Shown piece by piece: positions 8,245-14,023 of a stretch of 14,023 bases of DNA (the stretch's first letter is position 1; each line of letters starts with the position of its first letter). This stretch comes from an uncultured Nitrosomonadales bacterium (lineage in GTDB: Bacteria; Pseudomonadota; Gammaproteobacteria; Burkholderiales; Methylophilaceae), in the NCBI GenBank assembly GCA_946481065.1, contig CAMLMA010000037.1, positions 1 to 14,023 of the forward strand. The letters run 5' to 3'. Both the position numbers and the translations under genes were made by a program. The notes under the pieces are model-generated. The model was given only the letters and a program-made list of their open reading frames with translations. It made no database searches and was not told the DNA's origin.

Positions 8245-8247
8245 AAT
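8218..8247 (+). promoter_or_regulatory. Predicted sigma70 promoter of rpoH
   Basis: The -35 box TTGGCA (8218-8223) and -10 box TAAAAT (8242-8247) are separated by 18 bases. Transcription would start near 8254, about 18 bases before the ATG, leaving room for the AGAGGA ribosome site at 8258-8263. The promoter sits inside the CIRCE operator. Confidence 0.65.
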
Positions 8248-8271
8248 TGTTTTCATGAGAGGAATGAATCA

Positions 8272-9126
8272 ATGAGCAATGCCTTGACCTTACCTTCTAT
8301 CGCTTCGCTGGATAGCCTTGATCAGTACATGCGTACGATCAGGAGTTTTCCTGTGCTCAGCGCAGATGAAGAGTACGACCTTGCCACGCGCCTGAAGAAG
8401 GATAACGATCTCGAAGCTGCGCGTCAGCTGATCGTGTCCCACCTGCGTCTGGTCGCTAGCATTGCACGCGGCTACGCTGGTTATGGCCTGCCACAGTCCG
8501 ACCTGATCCAGGAAGGCAATATTGGCTTGATGAAGGCCGTGAAGCGCTTCGATCCTGAACGCGGCGTGCGCCTAGTATCGTTCGCCATGCACTGGATCAA
8601 GGCCGAGATCCACGAATACATCGTCCGCAACTGGCGTCTGGTCAAGCTCGCCACGACCAAGGCCCAGCGCAAGCTGTTCTTCAACCTGCGCAGCATGAAG
8701 CAAGGTAGCGGCACGCTGCATCCGGACGAAGTCGCGCATATCGCACGCGAGCTCAACGTCAAACAGGAAGATGTGCTGGAGATGGAAGCCCGCATGAACG
8801 GGCATGAGATCTCGCTCGAAGGCAACAGCGACGACGACCAGGAAGACCAGTTCAGCCCGATCGCCTACCTGGAAGACCAACATCCAGAACCTTCGGAGCA
8901 TTTGGCACAAGTCGAGCAGGAACATCTGCAGACGGTAGGTCTCGCCAACGCGCTGGAAAGCCTGGATGAGCGTAGCCGTCGCATTGTCCAGGCGCGCTGG
9001 TTACAGGAAGGCAACGGTTCCACCCTGCACGAGCTTGCCGAAGAGTTTGGCGTGTCGGCTGAGCGCATCCGCCAGATCGAGCAGAAGGCGATGCAGAAGA
9101 TGAAGCTGGCTTTGAGCGCAGACTGA
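8272..9126 (+). CDS. rpoH: RNA polymerase heat-shock sigma factor (sigma32)
   Basis: RpoH directs RNA polymerase to heat-shock promoters. The 284-residue protein (E. coli 284) shows sigma70-family regions: 1.2/2.1 near the N-terminus (DQYMRTIRSFPVLSADEE), region 2 with DLIQEGNIGLMKAVKRFDPERG (77-98) and the WIKAEIHEYIVRNWRLVK segment (108-125), and the C-terminal helix-turn-helix of region 4 (about 250-277, LHELAEEFGVSAERIRQIEQ). The diagnostic RpoH box QRKLFFNLR is at 132-140; it separates RpoH from other sigma factors. AGAGGA precedes the ATG by 8 bases. Regulation appears to be through the CIRCE element over its promoter, in addition to the chaperone and protease control known for the family. 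A strong terminator follows. Confidence 0.98.
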   Translation: MSNALTLPSIASLDSLDQYMRTIRSFPVLSADEEYDLATRLKKDNDLEAARQLIVSHLRLVASIARGYAGYGLPQSDLIQEGNIGLMKAVKRFDPERGVRLVSFAMHWIKAEIHEYIVRNWRLVKLATTKAQRKLFFNLRSMKQGSGTLHPDEVAHIARELNVKQEDVLEMEARMNGHEISLEGNSDDDQEDQFSPIAYLEDQHPEPSEHLAQVEQEHLQTVGLANALESLDERSRRIVQARWLQEGNGSTLHELAEEFGVSAERIRQIEQKAMQKMKLALSAD

Positions 9127-9155
9127 ACCGAACGACGTCCGCGATCTAAATCAAC

Positions 9156-9195
9156 ACAATAAAAAAGGGCTGCCTAGGCAGCCCTTTTTTATTGT
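9156..9195. terminator. Bidirectional rho-independent terminator (40-bp perfect palindrome)
   Basis: The 40 bases form a perfect palindrome centred between 9175 and 9176: a GC-rich core (GGGCTGCC / GGCAGCCC) flanked by six A on the left and six T on the right, continuing to ACAAT / ATTGT. Each strand therefore has a stable hairpin followed by a T-run. It lies between the converging rpoH and dynamin-ccoS units and should end both. Confidence 0.93.
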
Positions 9196-9232
9196 CGGAT
9201 GACCGGCTAATCAGTCGATGCCGTTCCCGGGA

Positions 9233-9334
9233 TCAGGCGAAGATGATCACGGACAGCGCGCTGAGCCAGGACATGGTGATCAGAGCGACGACGATCGTCA
9301 GTGGCAGGTTATCAAAAGTGAAGTGGGATTTCAT
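9233..9334 (-). CDS. 33-residue single-pass membrane protein, function unknown
   Basis: This short frame begins MKSHFTFDNLPLTIVVAL and ends SALSVIIFA. Residues 10-32 form one hydrophobic helix; the N-terminus is polar, and almost nothing follows the helix. The ATG has GAGG at 9343-9346, 8 bases upstream, placed in the 15-base gap right after the ccoS stop, and the bidirectional terminator follows its stop by 37 bases. Position, ribosome site and clean membrane profile make a real gene likely. Small single-helix subunits are known in terminal oxidases (CcoM of cbb3, CydX of bd oxidase), but I see no clear match to either, so an oxidase link rests only on its ccoS neighbour. Confidence 0.65.
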   Translation of the reverse strand: MKSHFTFDNLPLTIVVALITMSWLSALSVIIFA

Positions 9335-9349
9335 GACAGCAACCTCGAA

Positions 9350-9559
9350 TTAATTATCGTCAATTTTAGTCTGATCCGGCCGTTGCTTCAAGCGGTTGAA
9401 CGGGATCATCGGGTCGTCGTCGTCCATGAGGATGCGCTGGGCCGGGCCTTCAAGGTCGTCGTACTGCCCGCTCTTGATCGCCCACAGGATGCCTGCCGCC
9501 GCGATCGCCACGAACAGCACGGTCACGCCAAGCAGGAAGAGCGTGGTGGTGAGGGTCAT
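9350..9559 (-). CDS. ccoS: cbb3-type cytochrome oxidase maturation protein CcoS
   Basis: CcoS is a small inner-membrane protein needed to insert the haem b cofactors and copper into subunit CcoN of cbb3 oxidase. The 69-residue protein has one membrane helix (about 5-28), followed by the family signature LWAIKSGQYDDLEGPAQRIL (25-44) and an acidic DDDD stretch with a hydrophilic tail. Length fits the family (about 50-70). Its ATG overlaps the stop of the dynamin gene (ATGA), with no good ribosome site of its own, so it is probably translated by coupling. Unusually, no ccoNOQP or ccoGHI gene is adjacent; the oxidase must be encoded elsewhere if it is present. Confidence 0.9.
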   Translation of the reverse strand: MTLTTTLFLLGVTVLFVAIAAAGILWAIKSGQYDDLEGPAQRILMDDDDPMIPFNRLKQRPDQTKIDDN

Positions 9560-11517
9560 GCGGCTTTCGCGGGTTTGGCTTCCGTGTCGAATTCCAGCGC
9601 GTTCTTCATGTGCTGGCGCAGGATCTTGAGATCCGCCACCTGCGCCTGGATACTCTTTTCGATGCTCTCCAGCTCACCGATGCGATCTTCGAGCGTGTCG
9701 GTCGCTTTGTAGATACGCTTGATGCTTTCCAGTCTGCGGCGTAATTGCAGCTGATGTTCACGCACCTGTGATTCCATCGGCGCGATCACTGCCTTGAGCC
9801 AGTTCTCGACGTCACGGTTGGCGACCTCGTAGACATGGATCACACGGCTTGCCAGGGTCTCGAAGAACTTGGAAGTCAGTGTCATCTTCTCGTTGGTGAT
9901 CATGTTGAGTGCGGTGTTGAACTGCTCCTTGTAGGCGCGTTCCAGTTTCGCAAGTTCCTTCTGGTAGCGCAGGGTCGAGAACGATGGCGGCTCCGCCTTG
10001 CGCAACCCGTGCTCCTTGGAGAACTTCTCGTACATCGCGTCCATCATCTTCTTGATCTCATCCACCTGCGCATCAGACTTGACGAGGCGGGACTTCAACT
10101 CCGCGAAGAAACTGTCCATGGCGCCGCGGATGCTCTTGGTGAAATTGGCCGCGATCATGGTGTCACGCGTCTTGGTGACTTCGCTCTTGAGCGCTTCCAT
10201 GCCCAACAACGTGAACAACTGGTTGGTCTGTTGAGAGAACACGCTACGCAAGGCCTGGAAACGCTGGAGGCCTTTCTCGAAGTTCTCCTTGTCGACCTTG
10301 ACCTTGTTCATCATGTGTTCGACGACGTCCTCGTTCTTGCCGCGCAGACCCCTGAGTTCTTCCAATTGCTCGGCGAGGCCATGCAGGCGGGAATCCAGGA
10401 TCAGGTGCGAACCGCTCAGCAGGTCTTCGATCTCGCTTTGCGTGTTGTCGCGCACGATCTCCTTCTTGGACGGGATCAGCTCGTCCGACAAGGCTTTTTC
10501 CAGCTCCGGCAGGCGGCTCTTGAGCAGCAGTGCGTCATCTCCGTTGACCTTGGCCAGCAGGCCTTTCTGCGCCGAGATCGGGAAGATCTGGTTGGTGTTG
10601 AGTCCCAGCAGATCAGCGCTGGTGGCGACCTGCTTGACGATCTCCTTCTGGATCTCTTTCTCTTCCTTGAGCTCGTCCCAGAGGCCGTCGATCTTGTTGA
10701 GAACCGCGAGCCGGCCCTTCTGCTTCCAGCGGGTGCCGCTGATGTACTGGCGCCAGACGTCGATCTCGGACTTGGTGACGCCGGTATCCGCAGCCAGGAT
10801 GAAAAGCACGGCATGGGCATTCGGCAACATGTTAAGCGTCAGCTCTGGCTCGGTACCGATGGCGTTGAGACCGGGAGTATCGAGGATGACCAGCCCCTGT
10901 TCGAGCAAGGGATGGGGGAAGTTGATCATGGCATAGCGCCAGCTCGGGATATTGATGGTGCCGTCGCTATTGAGGCTCATGGCGTCATCGGCGCTGGTCG
11001 GGTCGAACAAGCCGTAGCGCTGGGCTTCGTCCTGCGTCACGGTCTTGATGCGGCTGACCTCCTTGAAGGCTTCGATCATGCTGTCGTTGTTGTCGACATT
11101 GAATTCGAAGACCTTCCATTCTTCCGGATAACGCTTGTATTCGGTGGTAGTGGCGTCGGAGGCGCGCGTCTCGATCGGCAGCAATTGCACCGAAGTCGGC
11201 TTGGCTGGGTCATACATCAGCTCGGTCGGGCACATCGTGGTACGTCCGGCACTCGACGGCAGCAGGCGCTGACCATAGTCAGCGAAGAAGATGGCGTTGA
11301 TGAGTTCAGATTTGCCGCGTGAGAATTCGGCGACGAAAGCGACATTCAGGCGGTCTTCGCGCAGGCGGTCGAGCAGGTGTGAGATGCGCTGATCGATCTG
11401 GGCATCGTTGAGCTCCTGCTCATTGAGCCAACTGCGGTAATCGCAGATGGTATCGACCAATGCCTTGCGCCACTGCGTATATGCAGCGAACTGTTGTCCC
11501 AGCTTATTCTCAGCCAT
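9556..11517 (-). CDS. Dynamin-family GTPase, soluble
   Basis: This 653-residue protein carries a dynamin-type GTPase domain near the N-terminus: P-loop AEFSRGKSEL (63-72), a likely switch I threonine in GRTTMCPTE (91-99), DTPGL (213-217) and NKID (274-277). The rest is long and helical, with probable coiled coils (about 360-430 and 570-640) and no obvious membrane segment or hydrophobic paddle, so it may work as a soluble or peripheral GTPase. Bacterial dynamin-like proteins remodel or stabilise membranes, but the role here is unknown. The frame stays open to 11598 (TTG). I chose the ATG at 11517 because a promoter-like sequence lies within that extension and GGGA precedes this ATG. The stop overlaps ccoS by 4 bases. 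Confidence 0.88.
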   Translation of the reverse strand: MAENKLGQQFAAYTQWRKALVDTICDYRSWLNEQELNDAQIDQRISHLLDRLREDRLNVAFVAEFSRGKSELINAIFFADYGQRLLPSSAGRTTMCPTELMYDPAKPTSVQLLPIETRASDATTTEYKRYPEEWKVFEFNVDNNDSMIEAFKEVSRIKTVTQDEAQRYGLFDPTSADDAMSLNSDGTINIPSWRYAMINFPHPLLEQGLVILDTPGLNAIGTEPELTLNMLPNAHAVLFILAADTGVTKSEIDVWRQYISGTRWKQKGRLAVLNKIDGLWDELKEEKEIQKEIVKQVATSADLLGLNTNQIFPISAQKGLLAKVNGDDALLLKSRLPELEKALSDELIPSKKEIVRDNTQSEIEDLLSGSHLILDSRLHGLAEQLEELRGLRGKNEDVVEHMMNKVKVDKENFEKGLQRFQALRSVFSQQTNQLFTLLGMEALKSEVTKTRDTMIAANFTKSIRGAMDSFFAELKSRLVKSDAQVDEIKKMMDAMYEKFSKEHGLRKAEPPSFSTLRYQKELAKLERAYKEQFNTALNMITNEKMTLTSKFFETLASRVIHVYEVANRDVENWLKAVIAPMESQVREHQLQLRRRLESIKRIYKATDTLEDRIGELESIEKSIQAQVADLKILRQHMKNALEFDTEAKPAKAA

Positions 11518-11546
11518 GTCCGTTCCCGATGCCTTCGTTTGCTGCA

Positions 11547-11574
11547 ACTGTAGCAGTTTGTCTAAAATAGTCAA
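11547..11574 (-). promoter_or_regulatory. Possible promoter of the dynamin-ccoS unit
   Basis: On the minus strand TTGACT (11569-11574) is followed after 16 bases by TACAGT (11547-11552). Transcription would start near 11540, about 23 bases before the chosen ATG. The -10 box matches the consensus at four of six bases. Confidence 0.45.
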
Positions 11575-11696
11575 ATTAATCATACGGCTAATGGCCAAAT
11601 TTCATGCGGTTTTCAGATAAGCGGAGCCAAAGTTGCGATTAACGGTTGAAAATGCCGCGGAAGGCGGCGCCACGCGCAGACCCGCTGGGCACATTC

Positions 11697-11705
11697 TGCT
11701 ATCAT
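11697..11705 (+). promoter_or_regulatory. Possible extended -10 promoter of the DUF971 gene
   Basis: TGCTATCAT fits an extended -10 element (TG-N-TATCAT). No good -35 box lies 17 bases upstream. Transcription would begin near 11712, about 19 bases before the ATG, and could serve the following ubiEJB genes. Confidence 0.4.
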
Positions 11706-11730
11706 CGTCGTTTTCGGAAACAGCAGTCTT

Positions 11731-12108
11731 ATGAGCGGCCTCAACCCCACGACCCCGCGTCCCGTCGATATCCGCCTGCATCAAGCATCGCGCCTGCTGG
11801 AGCTCAGGTTCGATAACGGCACGGAAGCCATGCTCTCGTGCGAATTCCTGCGTGTCTACTCGCCATCGGCGGAAGTCCGTGGACATGGCGTAGGTCAGGA
11901 AGTGCTGCAGATCGGCAAGGAGTCGGTCAACATCACTGGCGTCGAGCCGGTCGGCAATTATGCCGTGCGGCTCATCTTTTCCGATGGCCACGATACCGGG
12001 CTCTACTCCTGGGATTATCTTTACGACCTGGCCAGGAACTACGAGAGTCTCTGGCAGGTATACCTCAGCCGCCTCGACGCGGCTGGCCATGTGCGTGAGG
12101 CAGGATAA
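11731..12108 (+). CDS. DUF971 (GBBH-like N-terminal domain) protein
   Basis: The 125-residue protein is a single DUF971 domain: LHQASRLLELRFDNGTEAMLSCEFLRVYSPSAEVRGHG is followed by VEPVGNYAVRLIFSDGHDTGLYSWDYL (71-97), the most conserved part. The same domain forms the N-terminus of gamma-butyrobetaine hydroxylase, where cysteines bind zinc, and a C-terminal part of the plant Fe-S carrier HCF101. Here only C37 is present, so the zinc site is not intact. In many betaproteobacteria, as I recall, a gene of this type precedes ubiE, as here with an 18-base gap. Its biochemical role is not established. The ribosome site is weak (GGAAA, about 11 bases from the ATG). Confidence 0.88.
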   Translation: MSGLNPTTPRPVDIRLHQASRLLELRFDNGTEAMLSCEFLRVYSPSAEVRGHGVGQEVLQIGKESVNITGVEPVGNYAVRLIFSDGHDTGLYSWDYLYDLARNYESLWQVYLSRLDAAGHVREAG

Positions 12109-12126
12109 CGTTTGTAAAGGAACGGC

Positions 12127-12864
12127 ATGAGCGACAACACCACCCATTTCGGTTTCAAGACCGTCGATGAAAAGGAAAAGGCCCACAAGGTCGGCGAAGT
12201 CTTCCATTCCGTCGCACGCAAATATGATCTCATGAACGACGTCATGTCCGCCGGCATGCATCGCGGCTGGAAACGTTTCGCGGTCGAAGTCAGCGGCGTA
12301 CGCGAGGGCGACCGTGTGCTGGACATCGCAGGCGGCAGCGGCGACCTGTCCAAGCTGTTCGCGCGCAAGGTGGGGGATAGCGGCGAGGTGATCCTGACCG
12401 ATATCAACGCCTCCATGCTGAGCGTCGGTCGCGATCGCATGATAGATGCTGGCCTGGCCGTACCCACCATGCTCTGTGACGCCGAGCAGTTGCCCTTTCC
12501 CGACCAGCATTTCGATTGCGTCATGGTGGCCTTCGGTCTGCGCAACATGACGCACAAGGACCGTGCCCTGGCCGAGATGCAACGTGTGCTCAAAGTTGGC
12601 GGGCGTCTGCTGGTGCTAGAGTTCTCGCAGATCTGGAAGCCCCTGGCGCCGATCTACGACGCCTACTCCTTCAAGCTGTTGCCACGCATGGGCAAGCTCT
12701 TCGCCAAGGATGCAGAGAGCTACCAGTATCTGGCCGAATCCATCCGCATGCACCCGGACCAGGAGACCTTGAAGCAGATGATGCATGACGCCGGTTTCGC
12801 CAAAGTGGATTACTACAACATGGCGGCCGGGGCGGTCGCCCTGCATAAAGGCTGGAAGCTCTAG
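12127..12864 (+). CDS. ubiE: Ubiquinone/menaquinone C-methyltransferase UbiE
   Basis: UbiE methylates C2 of the benzoquinol ring in ubiquinone synthesis (and demethylmenaquinol in organisms that make menaquinone) with S-adenosylmethionine. The 245 residues contain the UbiE signature [13 protein letters not shown] (33-45), SAM motif [13 protein letters not shown] (64-75), an acidic residue after strand 2 (TDINASML, 91-98) and [15 protein letters not shown] (137-151). The C-terminus, from [19 protein letters not shown] to [12 protein letters not shown], is typical. Length is close to E. coli UbiE (251). AAAGGA lies about 6 bases before the ATG. It leads the ubiE-ubiJ-ubiB run. Confidence 0.97.
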   Translation: MSDNTTHFGFKTVDEKEKAHKVGEVFHSVARKYDLMNDVMSAGMHRGWKRFAVEVSGVREGDRVLDIAGGSGDLSKLFARKVGDSGEVILTDINASMLSVGRDRMIDAGLAVPTMLCDAEQLPFPDQHFDCVMVAFGLRNMTHKDRALAEMQRVLKVGGRLLVLEFSQIWKPLAPIYDAYSFKLLPRMGKLFAKDAESYQYLAESIRMHPDQETLKQMMHDAGFAKVDYYNMAAGAVALHKGWKL

Positions 12865-12870
12865 GCGCCT

Positions 12871-13476
12871 ATGTTCAAGCACATCCTGACGCGCCTGCTC
12901 AATCATCTCGTCAACCAGAACGCCTGGGCACGCGAGCAACTCGCGCCACACGGCGGCAAGAGCGTCCGCTTCCTCGTACCCCCTGTGGACACGACACTCA
13001 CCATCCTTGAGGACGGCGGTCTTGCCATGGCTGGAGAAACCGCCCTCGCCGACGCCACAGTCACCATTCCGCTACCCGTGGCCTTGCGCCTGCTCGCCAA
13101 TGACGACAGCGCCACCACGCTTGCCAGCCTGGAGGGCGACACTGAACTGGCGGCCACACTGGCCAAGGTGCTGCGCGGCATGCATTGGGAATACGAAGAA
13201 GACCTGAGCCGCATCATCGGCGACGCGCCAGCCCATGAGCTGGCCGCCCTTGGCCGCAAGACAGTTGATGGCGTCAGGAAGCAGTCGCTCAATGTCGCCG
13301 AGATGTTCGCCGAATACTGGCAGGAAGAACAACCCCTGATCGCCAAGAAGCGCCACGTTATGCATTTCGTCGAAGCGGTCGATACCCTGCGCGAAGATAC
13401 CGAGCGGCTGGAGAAACGGTTGGAGAGCCTCGCGAGAAAAGTCGCCGACAGCACGTCGCCGGGCAAGAAAGACTGA
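12871..13476 (+). CDS. ubiJ: Ubiquinone biosynthesis accessory factor UbiJ (SCP2 domain)
   Basis: UbiJ is a non-catalytic member of the soluble Ubi complex; its SCP2 lipid-binding fold is thought to hold the hydrophobic quinone intermediates for the hydroxylases and methyltransferases. The protein has 201 residues, the same as the E. coli protein. Residues about 15-110 fit the SCP2 domain (strand-rich SVRFLVPPVDTTLTILEDG, then TVTIPLPVALRLL), and about 165-195 form a charged helix or coiled coil (FVEAVDTLREDTERLEKRL), where UbiJ is known to contact UbiK. It starts 6 bases after ubiE without a strong ribosome site, so coupling is likely. Identification rests on the domain layout and the ubiE/ubiB neighbours. 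Confidence 0.92.
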   Translation: MFKHILTRLLNHLVNQNAWAREQLAPHGGKSVRFLVPPVDTTLTILEDGGLAMAGETALADATVTIPLPVALRLLANDDSATTLASLEGDTELAATLAKVLRGMHWEYEEDLSRIIGDAPAHELAALGRKTVDGVRKQSLNVAEMFAEYWQEEQPLIAKKRHVMHFVEAVDTLREDTERLEKRLESLARKVADSTSPGKKD

Positions 13477-13482
13477 GCATCC

Positions 13483-14023
13483 ATGCGCTTCCTGCGTCTT
13501 TTCAGGATTTTCACGGTCACCCTGCGCTTCGGGCTCGACGAATTCATCCTCAGCCACACCAAGCTGCGTGCCTGCCAACGGCTCCTGCATGGCCTGCTAT
13601 TCTGGCGCGACGTCAGCCAGCCGCGCGGCGTTCGCCTGCGCCTGGCCTTCGAGGCGCTGGGGCCGATCTTCGTCAAGTTCGGCCAGATGCTCTCGACACG
13701 CCGCGACATCATCCCGCTCGATATCGCTAATGAGCTCGCCAAGCTGCAGGATCGTGTACCGCCTTTCCCTTACGCGCAGGTCCAGCAGACCATCGAGACT
13801 GCGTTCGAACAACCGCTGACGACACTCTACCGGCAATTCTCCGAGGCCCCGGTGGCCAGCGCTTCAGTCGCACAAGTCCATTTTGCCGAGCTGCCCGACG
13901 GCACGCCGGTAGCAGTCAAGGTGCTGCGTCCGGGCATCGGTGCCGTGATCGAGAAAGACCTCGCGCTACTCGACGCCGCCGCCTGGCTCGTGCACAAGCT
14001 CTGGCACGAAGGCAAGCGCCTGA
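13483..14023 (+). CDS. ubiB: UbiB family atypical kinase/ATPase, N-terminal part
   Basis: UbiB is a membrane-associated protein of the atypical kinase (ADCK/COQ8) family with ATPase activity, needed for ubiquinone synthesis, possibly to extract intermediates from the membrane. The first 180 codons are visible; the frame is still open at the window end, where about 510-550 residues are expected in all. Seen here are the KxGQ motif KFGQMLSTRRD (65-75), which covers the active site in this family, and the alanine-rich nucleotide loop VASASVAQVH (124-133) in place of a normal glycine loop. The ATP-binding lysine of VAVKVLRPG (143-151) is K146. It starts 6 bases after ubiJ. The two C-terminal membrane helices lie beyond the window. 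Confidence 0.95.
   Translation, partial: MRFLRLFRIFTVTLRFGLDEFILSHTKLRACQRLLHGLLFWRDVSQPRGVRLRLAFEALGPIFVKFGQMLSTRRDIIPLDIANELAKLQDRVPPFPYAQVQQTIETAFEQPLTTLYRQFSEAPVASASVAQVHFAELPDGTPVAVKVLRPGIGAVIEKDLALLDAAAWLVHKLWHEGKRL

Noticed and set aside
9835..11322. Plus-strand open frame opposite the dynamin gene (495 codons)
   Set aside because: The composition is that of an antisense shadow (many Leu, Glu, Gln, His). The minus-strand frame carries the ordered GTPase motifs.
11518..11598. N-terminal extension of the dynamin protein to a TTG at 11598 or an ATG at 11583
   Set aside because: Neither has a ribosome site, and the stretch contains promoter-like boxes instead.
11602..12582. Minus-strand open frame across the DUF971 gene and ubiE (326 codons)
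   Set aside because: It spans two well-supported genes and their gap on the other strand, with no family pattern and no ribosome site.

Overview
The window looks like core chromosome of a betaproteobacterium. I infer the Nitrosomonadales side (methylophilid- or gallionellid-like) from the moderately high GC, the protein sequences and the gene order, but I cannot name a genus. It is almost fully coding. No stretch over 300 bases lacks a gene; the largest gaps are 4309-4451, 5442-5612 and 11518-11730. I see no tRNA, rRNA, insertion sequence, CRISPR array or attachment site.

Left block (minus strand, 4308 down to 1): a run read leftward of two M16-family peptidase subunits (one with the zinc site, one without), rsmD (16S rRNA methyltransferase), coaD (CoA synthesis), a 2[4Fe-4S] ferredoxin, and gloA, which the window edge cuts. 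Gaps and overlaps are from -11 to +33 bases, consistent with one transcription unit.

Central block (plus strand, 4452 to 9126): ftsY (SRP receptor), then ftsE-ftsX, which overlap by 4 bases (division and cell-wall hydrolase control). Next comes a TonB-shaped, membrane-anchored protein of unknown function, then rpoH (heat-shock sigma factor). The rpoH promoter lies inside a near-perfect CIRCE operator (HrcA site), so the two heat-shock circuits are probably linked. A 40-bp perfect palindrome after rpoH should terminate transcription from both sides.

Converging block (minus strand, 11517 down to 9233): a soluble dynamin-family GTPase overlaps ccoS (cbb3 oxidase maturation) by 4 bases. After ccoS comes a 33-residue single-pass membrane protein with a good ribosome binding site. 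This three-gene unit, without the usual ccoNOQP/ccoGHI neighbours, is the most unusual arrangement here.

Right block (plus strand, 11731 to the end): a DUF971 (GBBH-like) protein, then ubiE, ubiJ and ubiB (cut by the window end). These are ubiquinone genes in the order known from E. coli, each separated by 6 bases.

Most genes are ordinary housekeeping. The parts worth a second look are the CIRCE/rpoH control region with its competing inverted repeat, the dynamin-ccoS-small-protein unit, the TonB-shaped protein next to ftsEX, and the complementary active sites of the two M16 subunits.
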